From NCBI RefSeq assembly GCF_025118155.1, contig NW_026251423.1, positions 62,001-126,000 on the forward strand: a DNA stretch of 64,000 nucleotides, written 5' to 3'. Positions 62,019-64,000 of the stretch are shown here, in pieces. This DNA comes from Cokeromyces recurvatus. Lineage: Eukaryota > Mucoromycota > Mucoromycetes > Mucorales > Mucoraceae. A model generated the notes under the pieces. The model ran no database searches, was not told where the DNA came from, and was given only the letters and a program-made list of their open reading frames with translations. The stretch's first letter is position 1; every line of letters begins with the position of its first letter. The position numbers and the translations under genes were made by a program.

Positions 62019-62094
62019 TTTATTTTTATCATTCTTTTTCCTTTTTTTTTATATATATATATATATATATATTTATATACACATATATACATAT
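60856..62094. other. divergent intergenic region
   Basis: This region separates the kinase (-) and subtilase (+), reading away from each other. It contains a G/GA-rich stretch at 60910-60930, a TA/TG repeat at 61100-61140, a TG repeat at 61242-61266, a TATATAAAG box near 61730, a T run at 61985-62017, and an AT repeat before the start codon (62050-62072). No gene is evident. Confidence 0.6.
61242..61266. repeat. TG dinucleotide microsatellite
   Basis: Perfect TG repeat of about 25 bases in the kinase-subtilase divergent region. Confidence 0.85.
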
Positions 62095-63560
62095 ATGATG
62101 AAGCTTAGTCTTATTGCAACTGCATTATTAGTAGCTACTTTAACAAATGCAAAGCCACTTTTTTATCAAGCTCCTGACAATGTTTTAGCACCTTTGTATG
62201 TATCTCCTGAAGCAGAAGTGATTCAAGATTCTTATATTGTTGTCCTTAAAAATGATTTAAAATCTCATGAAATAAAAGAACATGCTGAATGGATTAGCGC
62301 CCTTACTAGTTCTATTCAAATCAAGGATGAAGATTGGTTAAATCCTCACATTACAAAGGCTGGTATTCGTCATGTTTATGATACCCCTTATCTTAAAGGT
62401 TACTCGGGTAAATTTGATAAACAAATATTAGAAGCAATTCGTCAATCAGATGATGTAAGACTATTTATTATAATTATCCTTTGTTCCCCTCCACACACAC
62501 ATATATATATAGACTACTTGGATTATAGTGTTCATCATTTATAATGTAATAGGTTGCCTTTATTGAACATGATTCTATGGTATATGCTAATGAATTACAA
62601 CGTAATGCTCCTTGGGGTCTCTCTCGTGTATCTCATAAGGATCCTTTAACATTTAAGAATTATCAACAATATGAATACAATTCTCATGGTGGTGAAGGTG
62701 TAAAAGTCTATGTGATTGATACAGGTGTCAATGTCGATCATGTTGATTTTGAAGGTCGTGCTATTTGGGGTCATACTGTACCTAATGGTGATGATGATAT
62801 GGATGGTAATGGTCATGGCTCTCATTGTGCTGGTACTATTGCAGGCAAAAGATATGGTATTGCCAAGAAAGCACAACCTGTAGCTGTTAAGGTCTTGAGA
62901 TCGAATGGTAGTGGTACTATGAGTGATGTCGTTCGTGGTGTTGACTGGGCTACAACAGCTCATCTGAAGGAAGCCTCTGCAGCCAGAAAGAGTAACAAGA
63001 AATACAAAGGAGCTGTAGCTAACATGAGTTTAGGTGGAGGTAAATCACCTTCTTTAGATGCCGCTGTCAATGGTGCTGTAGATGCTGGTATCATTTTTGC
63101 GGTTGCGGCTGGTAACGATAACCGTGATGCTTGTAATTATTCTCCAGCAGCAGCAGAGAATGCGATTACAGTAGGTGCATCCACGATTGCAGATGAAAGA
63201 GCTTACTTTTCTAACTATGGCCCATGTGTGGATGTCTTTGCTCCTGGTTTAAATATTCTTTCTGTCTGGAGAGGAAGTAAATATGCAACAAATACGATCT
63301 CTGGTACTTCAATGGCATCACCTCATGTTGCCGGTCTTGCTGCTTACTTTTTAAGTCTTGAAGAAGAAGCAGTTACACCTAAACAAATGAAAGAAAAGAT
63401 CCTTAAATTAGCAACTAAGGGTATCTTGGATAAAATTCCTGATGATACACCTAATTTACTTATTAACAATGATTCTGGTGAAAAGGATTTGAAGAAAAAA
63501 TTATCTGAAGCTGTTGATAACGTGGATGGTGTCTTGAAGAAATTTTTCGGTGATATCTAA
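62095..63560 (+). CDS. PRB1: cerevisin/PRB1-type subtilase
   Basis: This is a proteinase K-like serine protease (S8A), vacuolar protease B type. Two exons: 62095-62454 and 62553-63560, about 455 residues. The signal peptide is MKLSLIATALLVATLTNAK. An inhibitor I9 propeptide follows (SYIVVLKNDLKSHEIKEHAE). The mature enzyme starts near NAPWGLSRVSHKDPLTF. The catalytic triad is present: Asp in VYVIDTGVNVDHVDF, His in GNGHGSHCAGTIAGKRYG, and Ser in ISGTSMASPHVAGLAAYFLS. The oxyanion-hole Asn is in AVAAGNDNRDACNYSPA. The C-terminus LLINNDSGEKDLKKKL is the usual extension of Prb1-type enzymes. It acts in vacuolar protein turnover, or could be secreted; the family is certain, the final location is inferred. 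Confidence 0.93.
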
Positions 63561-64000
63561 ATACAGGTGAAAAGGAATAGCTTCTTATGTACATTCTATT
63601 ATTCATGTGTTCTTTTATTTATGTATATGACGTTTATGATATTTAACTTGCTACCTTTTTTTTTTTCTTTTATTTTATTTTCTTTTCTTTTCTTTTCTTA
63701 CACACACACACACACACACACTTGATTTGGACTAGCTTTTTATATTAAACTGTATACTTTAAAGCAAAAAATAATGTTGTTGTACTTGTGAGAAAAATAC
63801 TGTTAAATGCCAAATTTCTCATTTTTTATATAAATGCATATATATATGATATCATGAGAATAAAACTTAAAAGTATGATTTGGTCAGGTACATATCCTTT
63901 CAAAATAGAAAAAAAAACTTAGTTACTACGTAAAGTGTTTCAATACATGAGATGAGTAAGATGTGAATTTAGAAAGTCGCTTGCTTTAACTAAATATAGT
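63561..64000. other. right-end flank
   Basis: This is the 3' flank of the subtilase. It contains a TTTTC/TTTC pyrimidine repeat at about 63656-63700, an AC repeat at 63700-63721 and AATAAA-type words (e.g. near 63858). No further gene is visible before the window ends. Confidence 0.6.

Noticed and set aside
1..64000. tRNA, rRNA, snRNA or CRISPR arrays
   Set aside because: No cloverleaf with TTC-box, no rRNA core sequence and no regularly spaced repeats were recognised by eye; only simple-sequence repeats were seen.

Overview
The window is nuclear DNA from a filamentous fungus. It is very AT-rich, full of homopolymer runs and dinucleotide repeats, and its genes carry many short GT-AG introns. 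The protein types and compact gene style point to Mucoromycota, most likely Mucorales. No species is claimed. I see no viral sequence, CRISPR array, rRNA or tRNA, and no intact transposon.

I can support 21 protein genes. Positions 1-4000 hold no gene, but contain a pair of ~97-bp direct repeats 3 kb apart and a less AT-rich island. From 4 to 12.7 kb come a GPI-lipid remodelling protein (CWH43), a tubby-like/LOR-type protein, an ERT1/AcuK-type zinc-cluster regulator and a small secreted protein. From 13 to 22.4 kb a minus-strand block encodes an Integrator subunit 2 homologue of less than half the animal length, a kinesin-4-type motor and ribosomal protein uL4. After a 2.4-kb gap come an SLC49-type transporter, a mitochondrial NUC1/EndoG nuclease, a velvet regulator and the peroxisomal receptor PEX5 (25-34 kb).

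The right half holds an LtrA-type membrane protein with a long hydrophilic N-terminus, a NagD-type HAD phosphatase, the NuA4 scaffold Eaf1/Vid21, calcineurin A, a GPAT acyltransferase, an MBF-type APSES/ankyrin factor, a dysbindin-like BLOC-1 subunit, a B12D/NDUFA4-type mitochondrial protein, a PX-domain AGC kinase and a cerevisin-type vacuolar subtilase.

The genes do not form one pathway. Themes are signalling and transcription control (calcineurin, PX-AGC kinase, velvet, ERT1/AcuK, MBF, NuA4, Integrator) and organelle or membrane biology (PEX5, GPAT, CWH43, BLOC-1, NUC1, vacuolar protease). The observations most worth checking are the truncated INTS2, the dysbindin homologue, the PX-AGC kinase, the LtrA fusion, the Arg-rich secreted precursor, and short upstream motifs (ACGCGT beside the MBF gene; a recurring AGATCWGATA motif). 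Exon joins were read by eye from splice signals and reading frame, so internal boundaries are proposals.
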